The notes beneath the pieces were generated by a model. That model worked only from the letters and a program-made list of their open reading frames with translations, was not told the DNA's origin and searched no databases. A stretch of DNA of 48,274 nucleotides from Clostridiales bacterium GWD2_32_19 (GTDB lineage Bacteria > Bacillota > Clostridia > Lachnospirales > UBA12420), in NCBI GenBank assembly GCA_001795385.1, contig MGOU01000017.1:1-48274 (forward strand), in the 5' to 3' direction. The position numbers were made by a program, and so were the translations under genes. How positions within the stretch are numbered: the first letter of the stretch is position 1; each line of letters begins with the position of its first letter. Below are positions 1 to 8,759 of this stretch, piece after piece.

Positions 1-2
1 CA

Positions 3-1235
3 ACAATAGCAATACCGATATTCACGAACAAAAGTGAAACATCAAAACAGATAGCACATAATGAGAATGTGAGAACACTACAAACCCAAGCGCAGGCATA
101 TCTATGGGAAGAAGGAATAGCAATGCCACAAGCAAATATAATAGATGATATGGCAACAAAAGGCTACATAAAAGAAGTACCAAACAATCCATTAGAAACA
201 GGAGCATACGTAGTAGCAGTAAGTGCAAGTGGAATAGCAACAGTAACACCGATAATAGTAGAAGTAACAGGAGAACCAGAGCCACCACCAGTAGTAGCAG
301 ATGTACCAGTAGGAAACTACATAAAATTCGGGACATATCTAAGCCAACCAATAGTATGGAGAGTAATAAACAAAGTAGACGCAGCATACCTAACAGCAAA
401 TCCAGGAAGTGGACTACATGAGGGAGACCTCATGCTATTAAGTGATAAAATAATAAGCCTAAAAGCATTTGACGCAAATGGAGAAAACCTAATAACAGAA
501 GCAGGAGGAGATACAAGTAGAGGAACATACGGAAGTAACTACTGGGATAAAAGCAGCCTAAAAGCATGGCTAAACAGTAGTGCAGGGGATGGAGTAGTAG
601 ATTGGCTCGGGTACTTTTCACCAACCGCAGCAAGAGTGTTTGGTAGCTACAATCCATATGACGCAGAAAAAGGCTTCTTGGCAGAGGGAAACTTTAACGC
701 AACAGAAAGAAGTAAAATAATGCCGGTAACCCATAAAACAATACTAGCAGATACAGATGCAGCAACAGCCGCCAAAACAGGAGGAACAGCAAGTCATACA
801 TATACAACAACAAATGCAAGTGCAGCAGTAGAAAACTATGCAAGTGCAAACTATAAAGACACAACAGAAAGTGTATTTTTACTAGGAATAAAAGAACTAA
901 ATGACTATGTATATAGTAATGGAGCGCTAGGAGATGGAGTAGCATGGACAAAAGCATATCCAACGAGTGAAGCAGTAACACAAAGTACAGCAGGAGGCTA
1001 TACAGATGCAGGATTAAATACAGGAGCGTATTGGTATTATTGGTTAAGGGAGTCTTATGCGCCTTATTCGTACAGCGTCCGCGTCGTGTTCGCGGATGGC
1101 TTGGTGTTCAACAACGGCGCCTATGGCGGTACCAGGGGTGTTAGACCCGCTTTGTTTTTAAGTCCGTCGGGTATGACACTAGATGGAGCGAGCGGAGCTA
1201 GTGTGGGGGAAGCAAATACGATAACTTGGGAATAA
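3..1235 (+). CDS. Pilin-like protein with C-terminal DUF6273/C-type-lectin-like domain, copy 1 (5' end outside window)
   Basis: The reading frame is open from the left edge, so the start lies outside. The first residues in frame (TIAIPIFTNKSETSKQIAHN) match the end of the type IV pilin helix of the intact paralogue at 42045, with near-identical DNA over about 75 nt. The rest is a DUF6273-type domain: conserved G-S-N-Y-W-D, K-A-W-L-N-S, E-R-S-K-I, V-F-L-L-G and a terminal G-V-R-P-A-L. I infer a prepilin-derived surface protein displaying a C-type-lectin-like fold. Most of the gene uses A-ending codons (GCA, GTA, ATA, ACA), but about positions 1059-1160 are near 60% GC by hand count, with C- and G-ending codons. 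That block looks like the variable region of a diversity-generating retroelement target. A hairpin follows the stop. The domain family is recognised by pattern only, without a database search. Confidence 0.8.
   Translation, partial: TIAIPIFTNKSETSKQIAHNENVRTLQTQAQAYLWEEGIAMPQANIIDDMATKGYIKEVPNNPLETGAYVVAVSASGIATVTPIIVEVTGEPEPPPVVADVPVGNYIKFGTYLSQPIVWRVINKVDAAYLTANPGSGLHEGDLMLLSDKIISLKAFDANGENLITEAGGDTSRGTYGSNYWDKSSLKAWLNSSAGDGVVDWLGYFSPTAARVFGSYNPYDAEKGFLAEGNFNATERSKIMPVTHKTILADTDAATAAKTGGTASHTYTTTNASAAVENYASANYKDTTESVFLLGIKELNDYVYSNGALGDGVAWTKAYPTSEAVTQSTAGGYTDAGLNTGAYWYYWLRESYAPYSYSVRVVFADGLVFNNGAYGGTRGVRPALFLSPSGMTLDGASGASVGEANTITWE
1059..1154 (+). other. Putative retroelement-type variable region, copy 1
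   Basis: This block of 32 codons is GC-rich in an AT-rich gene. Aligned with positions 43197-43286 of the paralogue, the residues S-Y-x-V-R-x-V-x-x-D-G-x-V-x-x-x-x-A-Y-x-G-x-x-G-V-R-P-A-L are shared. The x positions are codons such as gtc/aat, ttc/aac, ggc/tac and acc/tac, which differ mainly at codon positions 1 and 2 and mostly keep a C or G third base. Adenine-directed mutagenesis of AAC-type template codons would give this pattern. Some synonymous differences in the conserved codons mean that the copies do not share one recent template. Confidence 0.55.
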
Positions 1236-1299
1236 AGAGGATGCAATAATATCGGAAGAGAAGAGCCACGGAATTAGTGTCGTACGCGATAGCGGGCTT

Positions 1300-1340
1300 A
1301 AAATAATCAGACCCTAGATGGGTCTGATTATTTTGGAGGA
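1300..1340 (+). terminator. Hairpin downstream of pilin copy 1
   Basis: A perfect 15-bp stem (1300-1314 with 1320-1334) has the 5-nt loop TAGAT. A short T-rich stretch lies a few bases further on (1343-1349). It may be a transcription terminator. The same geometry after pilin copy 2 also fits the hairpin that follows the variable region in some diversity-generating retroelements. Confidence 0.6.
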
Positions 1341-1368
1341 GCTTTTTTATTTATTTTGTAGAAAACTA

Positions 1369-1397
1369 TTGATATATAAGAATATTTTTTATATAAT
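1369..1397 (+). promoter_or_regulatory. Sigma-A-type promoter for the surface-protein cluster
   Basis: TTGATA (1369-1374) and TATAAT (1392-1397) are separated by 17 nt. Transcription would begin near 1404, leaving a 5' leader of about 190 nt before the start codon at 1595. I see only a small TTAGG/CCTAA hairpin in that leader and recognise no riboswitch. Confidence 0.6.
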
Positions 1398-1594
1398 TAT
1401 AAAATATTGGAAAAAGATTTGCATTTTCTTTCTTTTGGAGTGTATAAAAGTGGTTGATTTATATTTCGAGTAGATTTCAATGCAAGCCTAAAAATAAATT
1501 TTCTAATAATGTGGATTTAGTGAGAATTGCCAATTTAGGCACTAAACCTAATTTGTGTTTAATGAATATATTATATTTCAAGGAGGCTTTTAAG

Positions 1595-2731
1595 ATGATA
1601 AGAAATCAAGTAAACAAAATCGTTAAAATGTTAGTGTGTATAGGAATAGCCTATATGGCTATAAATTTTGAAACTGTTGGTATAGCAAAAGCAGAGCCAG
1701 TCAACATAGTAGTACCATCAGAAAACATGGAGGCACCACTAGCTCAGGTAACAAATATATCAGGAGAGTGTGGTAGTCTTGATACGAATGGGGAAACAGG
1801 GCGAGGATATGTAGTGTTACACTGGACACCAGTTAGCGATGCCACGGGATACAAAGTATATGTGTATGATGGTCACGACTATAGAGGGTTTGATGTAGGA
1901 AACGTAACAAAATGGGATAGTAGAATCGCAAAAATATATCCACCAGAGAGTACACTAAACTCAAAAGTTGATGATAGTGCTACGGATGACTTATTTGTAC
2001 ACGGAAGAGTAGGACTAGACCTGATGAACTCACCACAAAATCTCTATAGAGCAACACAGGGTTTAGAAAACAACACAAATACGCACTATATGTTTAGAGT
2101 GACAAGCTATAGAAAAAATCAAGAATCAGTTATAGATTATAATGCAGGGTATAGAGCACAGCTGATAGATACAACAATCAAAACTGATAATAGTGTGAAG
2201 CTTACAGGGAACATAGTAGCCACTCTAGCAGAAGATTTAGCGAGCGTATCAATAAAATGCACAGGGTATGGAGGGAAAGGCGAGGTTATAGGGATAAGGA
2301 AACCAGATGGAGTAATATGGCAAGGAAACACTTTAAGTTACACAGTATATGATAATGGTGAATACAACTTCACAATAATAGATAGTACGGGGCAGGAAGC
2401 AGTGGTAACTGCAAATGCATCTGGGATACAGCTAAAGCCAATAATAGTAATACTAAATATCAATAATAAAATGACGTCAAACTTGAATTTTTCAAGAAAC
2501 GATGCAGCAGCAAGATACACATTCTGTGGATATAGCTGGGACGCGGAGCCTACAAAGATAAATAATGCACTCACAGATGGTAAAATAGCCATCATGGTGG
2601 ATTTTGTTGGCACAAGGAACCTATATATTAAATTTAAAAATGCGGCAGGACAAGTAATGAATAGCAAATTTGAAATAACAATAACAGAAGGAACAAGTGG
2701 AGGAGTAAGTGTACAAACAAAACGCTTATAA
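1595..2731 (+). CDS. Secreted protein with fibronectin type III-like domain
   Basis: The 378-residue protein opens with a signal peptide ending near A-K-A-E-P. A longer frame begins at 1454, but AAGGAGG at 1580-1586 places the start at ATG 1595. After the signal peptide comes a segment with fibronectin III traits (G-Y-V-V-L-H-W-T-P-V-S-D-A-T-G-Y-K-V-Y-V, then H-Y-M-F-R-V-T-S-Y). A second beta-rich stretch follows that looks Ig-like. I see no enzyme motif and no anchor of its own. It is followed closely by the S-layer-homology gene and the giant repeat protein, all with signal peptides, so a shared role at the cell surface is likely. The exact function is unknown. Confidence 0.7.
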   Translation: MIRNQVNKIVKMLVCIGIAYMAINFETVGIAKAEPVNIVVPSENMEAPLAQVTNISGECGSLDTNGETGRGYVVLHWTPVSDATGYKVYVYDGHDYRGFDVGNVTKWDSRIAKIYPPESTLNSKVDDSATDDLFVHGRVGLDLMNSPQNLYRATQGLENNTNTHYMFRVTSYRKNQESVIDYNAGYRAQLIDTTIKTDNSVKLTGNIVATLAEDLASVSIKCTGYGGKGEVIGIRKPDGVIWQGNTLSYTVYDNGEYNFTIIDSTGQEAVVTANASGIQLKPIIVILNINNKMTSNLNFSRNDAAARYTFCGYSWDAEPTKINNALTDGKIAIMVDFVGTRNLYIKFKNAAGQVMNSKFEITITEGTSGGVSVQTKRL

Positions 2732-2758
2732 AATATAAAAAGGGAGGATGAATATAAA

Positions 2759-3439
2759 GTGACTAAAAAAAATATAATGGCTATAATGATGATAGTACTA
2801 ACTATACTATCAAACAGTACATACCTAAATATTGTAACAGCAGAAGAGTATAAGGATATAGACACACTGAAAGTAGAAGCAGTTCAAAAGTTTTCAGACA
2901 TAAAAGCGGACTCATGGTTTTTAAAAAATGTAGCAGTACTAATAGGTAAAAAGATAGTAAATGGATATGATGACGGAACATTTAAACCTGGTGAACAGGT
3001 AACAAAAGCACAATTTATAAAAATGGTAGTAACATCACTTGGAAACATAGATCTAATGCCAGCAGAAGACTATTGGGCTAGAACATATATACAAAAAGCG
3101 CAAGATTTAGAGTTACTAAATAAAACTGATGAAAAGACAAGAGAAAACTATGAATCATTAATGTCAAGAGAAGATATGGCAGTAATAATCTCAAAAGTAA
3201 TAGTAAATGAAGGATTTGATGAAAACTTAGAAAAATCATATGCAAGTGATATAAAAGACTATGAAAGTATGGATAGTGATCACAAAGGTTACGTGCTGAA
3301 AGCATATTCAAAAGGGATAATAACAGGGTATGAAGATGGAGAGTTTAAACCCAAAAATGGTCTGACGAGAGCAGAGGCAGCCACAGTAATCGTGAGAATG
3401 CTAGACCAAGATGCGAGAGCGGTAATATTGAAAAAATAG
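2759..3439 (+). CDS. S-layer homology (SLH) domain protein
   Basis: A 226-residue secreted protein starting at GTG 2759, with AGGGAGG about 11 nt upstream. A signal peptide ends near T-A-E-E. Three SLH motifs follow: the first has F-S-D-I-K-A-D-S-W and G-Y-D-D-G-T-F-K-P-G, the second is weaker (D-Y-W-A-R-T-Y-I ... S-R-E-D-M-A), and the third has G-Y-E-D-G-E-F-K-P and L-T-R-A-E-A. Three such motifs normally form a unit binding secondary cell-wall polymer. There is little beyond the SLH unit, so this is probably an anchor or adaptor for its neighbours rather than an enzyme. Confidence 0.85.
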   Translation: MTKKNIMAIMMIVLTILSNSTYLNIVTAEEYKDIDTLKVEAVQKFSDIKADSWFLKNVAVLIGKKIVNGYDDGTFKPGEQVTKAQFIKMVVTSLGNIDLMPAEDYWARTYIQKAQDLELLNKTDEKTRENYESLMSREDMAVIISKVIVNEGFDENLEKSYASDIKDYESMDSDHKGYVLKAYSKGIITGYEDGEFKPKNGLTRAEAATVIVRMLDQDARAVILKK

Positions 3440-3507
3440 AAAGAATAATAAATATTCGCATAAATAGAACAAATGATTATATTTAAAATAAAGTAGGAGG
3501 AATAAGT

Positions 3508-6500
3508 ATGAGAAATAAAAGAATTATAGTGGCCTTTTTAACAGTAGTGATGATAATAAACTTAGTATCTACTATGATAAGTACGGTGAATGCTACGGCA
3601 TGGGATTTCATTGTAACAGGTGACTCTACATATGGAATTACAGCTAAGGTAATTGTAAATGATGGCGTTAGTACGAATTTATCGAGTACGATAGGATTTG
3701 TAGATGATTCAGGAACTCGTATAACTGATACTAGTGAAACAACGATAAAACTGGAACTTGACTATGATACTCAGGGTAATTATTATTATAGGACGGAATC
3801 TTTACCTACACTTGTAAAGGTTGCTGATAAGAGAATTAACAATGTACAAGTATATGAAGTAGATGCTGTAAGTGGTGCAGAATTAAAGAGAGTGTCATAT
3901 AGTTTGGATCCTAATCCTGCTAACCAAGGACAAAGTATAGTGGGGAACCCTCGAACTCCATTTGGGCAGCTAATAGTAGACTGGACATTTGCAAGTCCAA
4001 AAGATGGTCTTAAAAAAGTATTTGCGAGTTATACTAGGCAGGATGGTAGTCACCTGGATGCACAGGGAGTACCAAACGCAGATTATAGTGCAGAAATAAC
4101 ATTAACAAGAGCTAAAACAATGACAGCATTTCTGGAAATAAATGCTGAGGGTACGAGTGTTGAACCTAATATACCAACAACAGTAAATATACCAGTAGAT
4201 CTGGTAGCATCAGCTACTGCGATGATAGGAGGTACAGAAGCTAAACTTAACGATTATAAATTTACTGCAAGTACATCCCCAGTTACGGACTATAATATAT
4301 CAAACGAAATTGTAAATGCACCTACAGATGGCTCACCTGTAGTATTGGGGCGTACAATGCATGTTGCAGTTCCGGCGATGGCCCCTGGTGGTACAAGATA
4401 CATTACAATTACAGCAACAGTAATAGCAAGGTCAGAACAGGTAAGGCTTGCAGACCCTACTGCCACTGGAACGGCAACAGCTACAGCAACAAGAACAATA
4501 GCAATAACAGCAGGACCACTACCACCAGAACCACCACCAGCAAATCATGCTGGGTTAATAGTATTCGACCCAGCTAGCTCACATGAGGTAGCACTTCCAG
4601 GTCATGACGATTGGACTAATCAAAACGGTACAGTGGTAAAATACTTAGTAGATCCAGATCCAAAGAGAAGAAGACCTCCAACTGCTCCTGATATTTTTAC
4701 AGATGCGGTAACACCAATATGGAGGTGGCATTGGAATAGGTATGAAGATGCGTATTATGTACAGGGTTATGATGAAGACGGGGAAGAGGATGACGATCTG
4801 TCATATTGGGATCGAGATGGAACCCCAGAGGGTGTCTTACGTTATCTGCCTGCAACTGTTAAAGGATATTGGGAGCTTACGAAAATAAGAGTGACTGGTG
4901 ATCTTGATGGAACTAATGGGATTACTATAGATCATGGTGATACTGTATATATAGAGGATGGGTATCGTGGTGAATTAGATGCAGAAGATCGTCCTTTTGA
5001 TATTCATGCGTGGTGGGATCCTGCACCAGCCTCTCCTGCAGTACCAACGGCAGCTGATAATTATAAACCATATCGTGAAACAAAATATAATCCGGATCAG
5101 GATTTTGGTGACACTGCCTATTCTGGAGGCTGGCCTGGTCCTAAAGCTGATAATGCAGAAGAGTGGTTTCAAGGTGAACATTCTCGACCACATGCTAACT
5201 TTAATGGTGATGGAGGATATTATAATATAGATACCGTAGATCCAACACCTACTATAGCTTCGACGAATTCAGAAATACCAGAAAGATGGTATGGTAGCTC
5301 AGTACATCCTAAGTTATATATAAAAGTAACACAAAAAGATGATAGGTCAGGTATATATGAGGGTACGGTGACTGATACAGTAGGGGGAGATACGGCTTTA
5401 CCAATGCCCATAACTGACTTTAATACAGCATCTAGGGTTACATCTACCCAAACAAGAAACACAGTATTAAACTCTACAGGAATACATAAAATAATAAATT
5501 CAGTGGAAGATTATGCAACGAATGCGAAGAGTATATTTAAAAGATATGGACTTGACAATGTCAAACCAAAGACATCAATATCTATTGAATCACAAGAATG
5601 GACAAAGGTTCCGTTTAATATAGTACTAACATTTTATGATAAAGACTCTGGACTGGATAAATGGGGATATAGTCTAGTGAATCAGGTGTTTGGAATGGGA
5701 ATCGTTGGAGTGACATATCAAGGCACTAGCCAACCAGTTAATCTCCATAAATATGGTCAAGGAACAGAAGTAATAGGTACTGAACATAAAGATGATGATT
5801 TTACAGTGCCAATAAATACAGACGGAATCTATACTTTAACTGAAAATAACACAGTAGATGTAGTAGGTAATACAAAAACAGGAAGAATACATGGACGTTA
5901 TAAATATGATCATACCCCACCAACAGCAGTTATAATACCAGGTCCATCAAATCCTGGTGGAACTGCATTTAATACAAATGTTTGGTATGGAGGAACAGTA
6001 AATCCTACTATGACCATAAAGGGAAATGCAAGCGATAACTTATCAGGAATACATATCGGATCATTATATGATAAAGTAAGCAGATATGATGCTATAACTG
6101 GAATTATAGGAGCATATGCTAATGAGTTATCACAAAGCTTTGATGCATTATATGAAGACCGCTGGACAGTGCAAGAAAAGCTTCTAACATTTACAACTAC
6201 GGGAATACGAAAAATATTTATTGACTTAGAAGATTATGCAACTAATGTAACAAATATAACTATGGAAAAGTTTGCATTAGATGTCGATAACCCAACTGTA
6301 GTAATAACACCAGAACCAAATCCAGTAGTTCCACCAACGCTAGGTTGGACAAACATACCTATAATTGTAAATATAGCCGCTACTGACAGTGATTCAGGAC
6401 TGTACAAAACACAGTGCGATTTAGATAACATATCGAATAGATACTTAGGACAGCATGAAAGAAGTGAAGGCGCAATTAAAGGGCCATCAGGACAAGGTGT

Positions 6501-7986
6501 AGTAGCATTAGGAAGTGAAATTAGATCAGGGTCACAGGACTTTACGATAGATAAGGATGGTATATTCAATGTAATTGGTAGTGCAGAGGATGCAGTAGGA
6601 AATGTAAGTAATGCATCAAAACAACCATATAAGTATGATCATACGCATCCAGGAATCAAACTACAATTTAATAATTCAGTATATTTTAATAATAGAATAG
6701 AATACCAATGCGATTTTGCAAATGGAGAGACTCCAAACACAATAACAGCCGAAGTAGGCGATAATATATCAGGAGTGATGACATTTGAATATGCAGTGAC
6801 TGATACAGATGTAGCACCATTAGCTGGCTCAACAGCATGGAAACAAGCAATATGGGTAAATCAAGGACCAGGAAGTGCACCAGCAGATGGAATAACAAAC
6901 GAGGATATATACGTGGGAGGACAGGTACAAAAATCTAGAGCAGTAATAGACTTACAGGAAGCGGCTACAATGTGGGAAGACCTAAGAGATGGAAAATTGT
7001 ATTTCCATTCAAGACTTACAGACAGAGCAGGGAATGTGTTAAATGTAGCAGGGAATACAGATCCTAATCCACTTCCGCCAGGAATGTATACAGAACCAAC
7101 ATCAAATCCATCAATAGATTTAACAGCAGATATAGTGCCAGGTACTTTAGATACACCAGATGAAATATCAATTATGTCATATAGCTGCATACCATTGTTT
7201 ATAAACAAAGCAGGTAATGATCCAGAATCACATGTATCTGATTTGAAAATAGTAAAAATACTAGACCCAACATGGAAAAATATAGTAGATTCAAGTAAAC
7301 CAATCTATACAATGGCAATGGCAGTATACAGTAGTAAGATACCAAGTAAAATAAAACTAGGATATGCGGTAAACTTTGAACTAGATACAACAGGATATGG
7401 AACGGACAAATTTGATAATGTGACTGTAACAGCACATCCGTTTATAAGAACTTCAGCGGGATATGAAGAAGTAGACATATATATACCGCAAGACAAATAT
7501 ATGAGTAAATATATAAAAATAGAAGACACAGACAAGCAAAAGTACATAAAGAAAGTAAGAATGGAGGTGGCAGCAGATTCAGATTTCTTTATAATAAGGG
7601 ATGCTGCAAAAGAAAAATACACATGGATGTATTCATATTATATAAGACCCGATGTGAAATTTGTATTAAAATCAAAATCAGCACCTGCAACACTAGACCC
7701 ATCAATAAAGGGTCAAGCAGCATACTTTGTAAACCCACAGATAAATCCAGAACTAATAGTAGTAATGGACATAATAGCAGAAAAAGCATATCTGAAGAAA
7801 TTGCTTTACACCAAAAAAGAAGATAAATGGGCAACAGGTCCGAGTGCAACAAGCTATGGGGTCAGAAAGTCAACAGGCTTAGATTTAATACTATATGGAA
7901 TAAATAAAGGTGAAGTATTCTGGTACGACACTCAAAATACAGCATTAGATGACATTCAAGGAGAAACAGAATGGAATGGAAACTGA
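3508..7986 (+). CDS. Giant secreted Ig-like repeat protein
   Basis: A 1492-residue protein with a signal peptide (residues 1 to about 30) and AGGAGG at 3495-3500. The N-terminal third is beta-rich and Thr-rich, then a P-P-E-P-P-P linker near residue 340. The middle carries related repeats of roughly 250 residues, each with a W-Y-G-[SG] block, D-x-x-S-G-[IL], E-D-Y-A-T-N and K-Y-D-H-T, as in bacterial Ig-like modules of large surface proteins. I see no sorting signal or C-terminal membrane helix, so retention may depend on the SLH protein encoded just upstream. An adhesin or S-layer-associated structural role is inference. The last third uses more A-ending codons than the first. Confidence 0.75.
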   Translation: MRNKRIIVAFLTVVMIINLVSTMISTVNATAWDFIVTGDSTYGITAKVIVNDGVSTNLSSTIGFVDDSGTRITDTSETTIKLELDYDTQGNYYYRTESLPTLVKVADKRINNVQVYEVDAVSGAELKRVSYSLDPNPANQGQSIVGNPRTPFGQLIVDWTFASPKDGLKKVFASYTRQDGSHLDAQGVPNADYSAEITLTRAKTMTAFLEINAEGTSVEPNIPTTVNIPVDLVASATAMIGGTEAKLNDYKFTASTSPVTDYNISNEIVNAPTDGSPVVLGRTMHVAVPAMAPGGTRYITITATVIARSEQVRLADPTATGTATATATRTIAITAGPLPPEPPPANHAGLIVFDPASSHEVALPGHDDWTNQNGTVVKYLVDPDPKRRRPPTAPDIFTDAVTPIWRWHWNRYEDAYYVQGYDEDGEEDDDLSYWDRDGTPEGVLRYLPATVKGYWELTKIRVTGDLDGTNGITIDHGDTVYIEDGYRGELDAEDRPFDIHAWWDPAPASPAVPTAADNYKPYRETKYNPDQDFGDTAYSGGWPGPKADNAEEWFQGEHSRPHANFNGDGGYYNIDTVDPTPTIASTNSEIPERWYGSSVHPKLYIKVTQKDDRSGIYEGTVTDTVGGDTALPMPITDFNTASRVTSTQTRNTVLNSTGIHKIINSVEDYATNAKSIFKRYGLDNVKPKTSISIESQEWTKVPFNIVLTFYDKDSGLDKWGYSLVNQVFGMGIVGVTYQGTSQPVNLHKYGQGTEVIGTEHKDDDFTVPINTDGIYTLTENNTVDVVGNTKTGRIHGRYKYDHTPPTAVIIPGPSNPGGTAFNTNVWYGGTVNPTMTIKGNASDNLSGIHIGSLYDKVSRYDAITGIIGAYANELSQSFDALYEDRWTVQEKLLTFTTTGIRKIFIDLEDYATNVTNITMEKFALDVDNPTVVITPEPNPVVPPTLGWTNIPIIVNIAATDSDSGLYKTQCDLDNISNRYLGQHERSEGAIKGPSGQGVVALGSEIRSGSQDFTIDKDGIFNVIGSAEDAVGNVSNASKQPYKYDHTHPGIKLQFNNSVYFNNRIEYQCDFANGETPNTITAEVGDNISGVMTFEYAVTDTDVAPLAGSTAWKQAIWVNQGPGSAPADGITNEDIYVGGQVQKSRAVIDLQEAATMWEDLRDGKLYFHSRLTDRAGNVLNVAGNTDPNPLPPGMYTEPTSNPSIDLTADIVPGTLDTPDEISIMSYSCIPLFINKAGNDPESHVSDLKIVKILDPTWKNIVDSSKPIYTMAMAVYSSKIPSKIKLGYAVNFELDTTGYGTDKFDNVTVTAHPFIRTSAGYEEVDIYIPQDKYMSKYIKIEDTDKQKYIKKVRMEVAADSDFFIIRDAAKEKYTWMYSYYIRPDVKFVLKSKSAPATLDPSIKGQAAYFVNPQINPELIVVMDIIAEKAYLKKLLYTKKEDKWATGPSATSYGVRKSTGLDLILYGINKGEVFWYDTQNTALDDIQGETEWNGN

Positions 7987-8035
7987 TGTAGTATATCTCA
8001 AATGGAAATGATAATACTATTAGCAGGGTGATGAA

Positions 8036-8212
8036 ATGTTGATTGATGAAGTAATGAAGATTGTCAGTTCTGATGATGATATAGCTGTATATTATGGACC
8101 ACAGAAGGTAAGAATTGAAGATGTGGATGAGGAAACTGAAATAGTAACAATTAGACTTCTAATGGATCAGACAATAGAACATGTAAATGCAATAGACCTG
8201 AAATGTGATTAA
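8036..8212 (+). CDS. sspH: Small acid-soluble spore protein, H type
   Basis: A 58-residue gene. It matches the H-type spore protein pattern: an N-terminal I-V-S-S segment, V-Y-Y-G-P-Q-K-V-R-I-E, D-V-D-E-E, then a hydrophobic tail. Length agrees with the family (about 55-60 residues). AGGGTGA at 8025-8031 gives normal spacing to ATG 8036. A strong terminator follows directly, so it can be a single-gene unit. Such proteins are found in the spore core. A relative is encoded at 27542-27724 on the minus strand. Assignment is by motif recognition. Confidence 0.7.
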   Translation: MLIDEVMKIVSSDDDIAVYYGPQKVRIEDVDEETEIVTIRLLMDQTIEHVNAIDLKCD

Positions 8213-8222
8213 ATTAAATATA

Positions 8223-8270
8223 AAACAAGTCTTCATTTTAAAGTAAGTGAAGACTTGTTTTTGTGTTTTT
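8223..8270 (+). terminator. Terminator after sspH-like gene
   Basis: A 12-bp stem (8223-8234 with 8249-8260) is followed by a T-rich run. Being near-symmetric in sequence, it may also serve the converging DUF1294 gene. Confidence 0.85.
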
Positions 8271-8311
8271 ATCAAGTGCTATTTTCCAAATTATACTGTA
8301 GAGCAAGAGCA

Positions 8312-8575
8312 TTATTTATAAAACAAATAATATAAAACCAAAGCATCTAACAACATAAGAACTGGTATAAATATAAGAAATGTTAAGTGCTTTGTTTTAT
8401 GTCTGAAAACAAACATTCCTGTATACACTCCAATACTACCGCCTATAAGCGCCGTAGTAAATAAAGCATTCTCACTAATGCGAGAATGTTTTTTTATTGA
8501 AAACCTTTTATCCATAAACATCATGACGAATCCTAAAATATTAATAGACAATAAGTATATTGTTACATATTCCAA
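8312..8575 (-). CDS. DUF1294 family membrane protein
   Basis: An 87-residue protein with about three membrane segments. It carries the DUF1294 signature: M-M-F-M-D-K-R near residue 18, R-I-S-E, G-G-S-I-G-V-Y-T-G-M and F-R-H-K-T-K-H. AAGGAGG lies just upstream on the minus strand (around 8580). The family is widespread in bacteria and has no settled function. It stands alone between converging and diverging neighbours. Confidence 0.85.
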   Translation of the reverse strand: MEYVTIYLLSINILGFVMMFMDKRFSIKKHSRISENALFTTALIGGSIGVYTGMFVFRHKTKHLTFLIFIPVLMLLDALVLYYLFYK

Positions 8576-8671
8576 TTTTAGTAGCCTCCTTAGTGTGGTA
8601 AATCATATTATATCAATAAACTAGATTAAAATACAATTGTATTTATCACAAAAAATATACAAAATATTTTG

Positions 8672-8700
8672 TTGATAAAAGTGGAAAACTCAGTTATAAT
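8672..8700 (+). promoter_or_regulatory. Sigma-A-type promoter for the MFS-like gene
   Basis: TTGATA (8672-8677) and TATAAT (8695-8700) with 17-nt spacing. The gene starts 60 nt further on. Confidence 0.65.
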
Positions 8701-8759
8701 GTATGTAATATATAATACACAAGACTTAAAAAATAAATGGGACTTATAAGGGGGAAAAC

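Noticed and set aside
1404-1594. Riboswitch in the leader of the fibronectin-like gene
   Set aside because: Only one small hairpin is visible, and no known riboswitch core is present.
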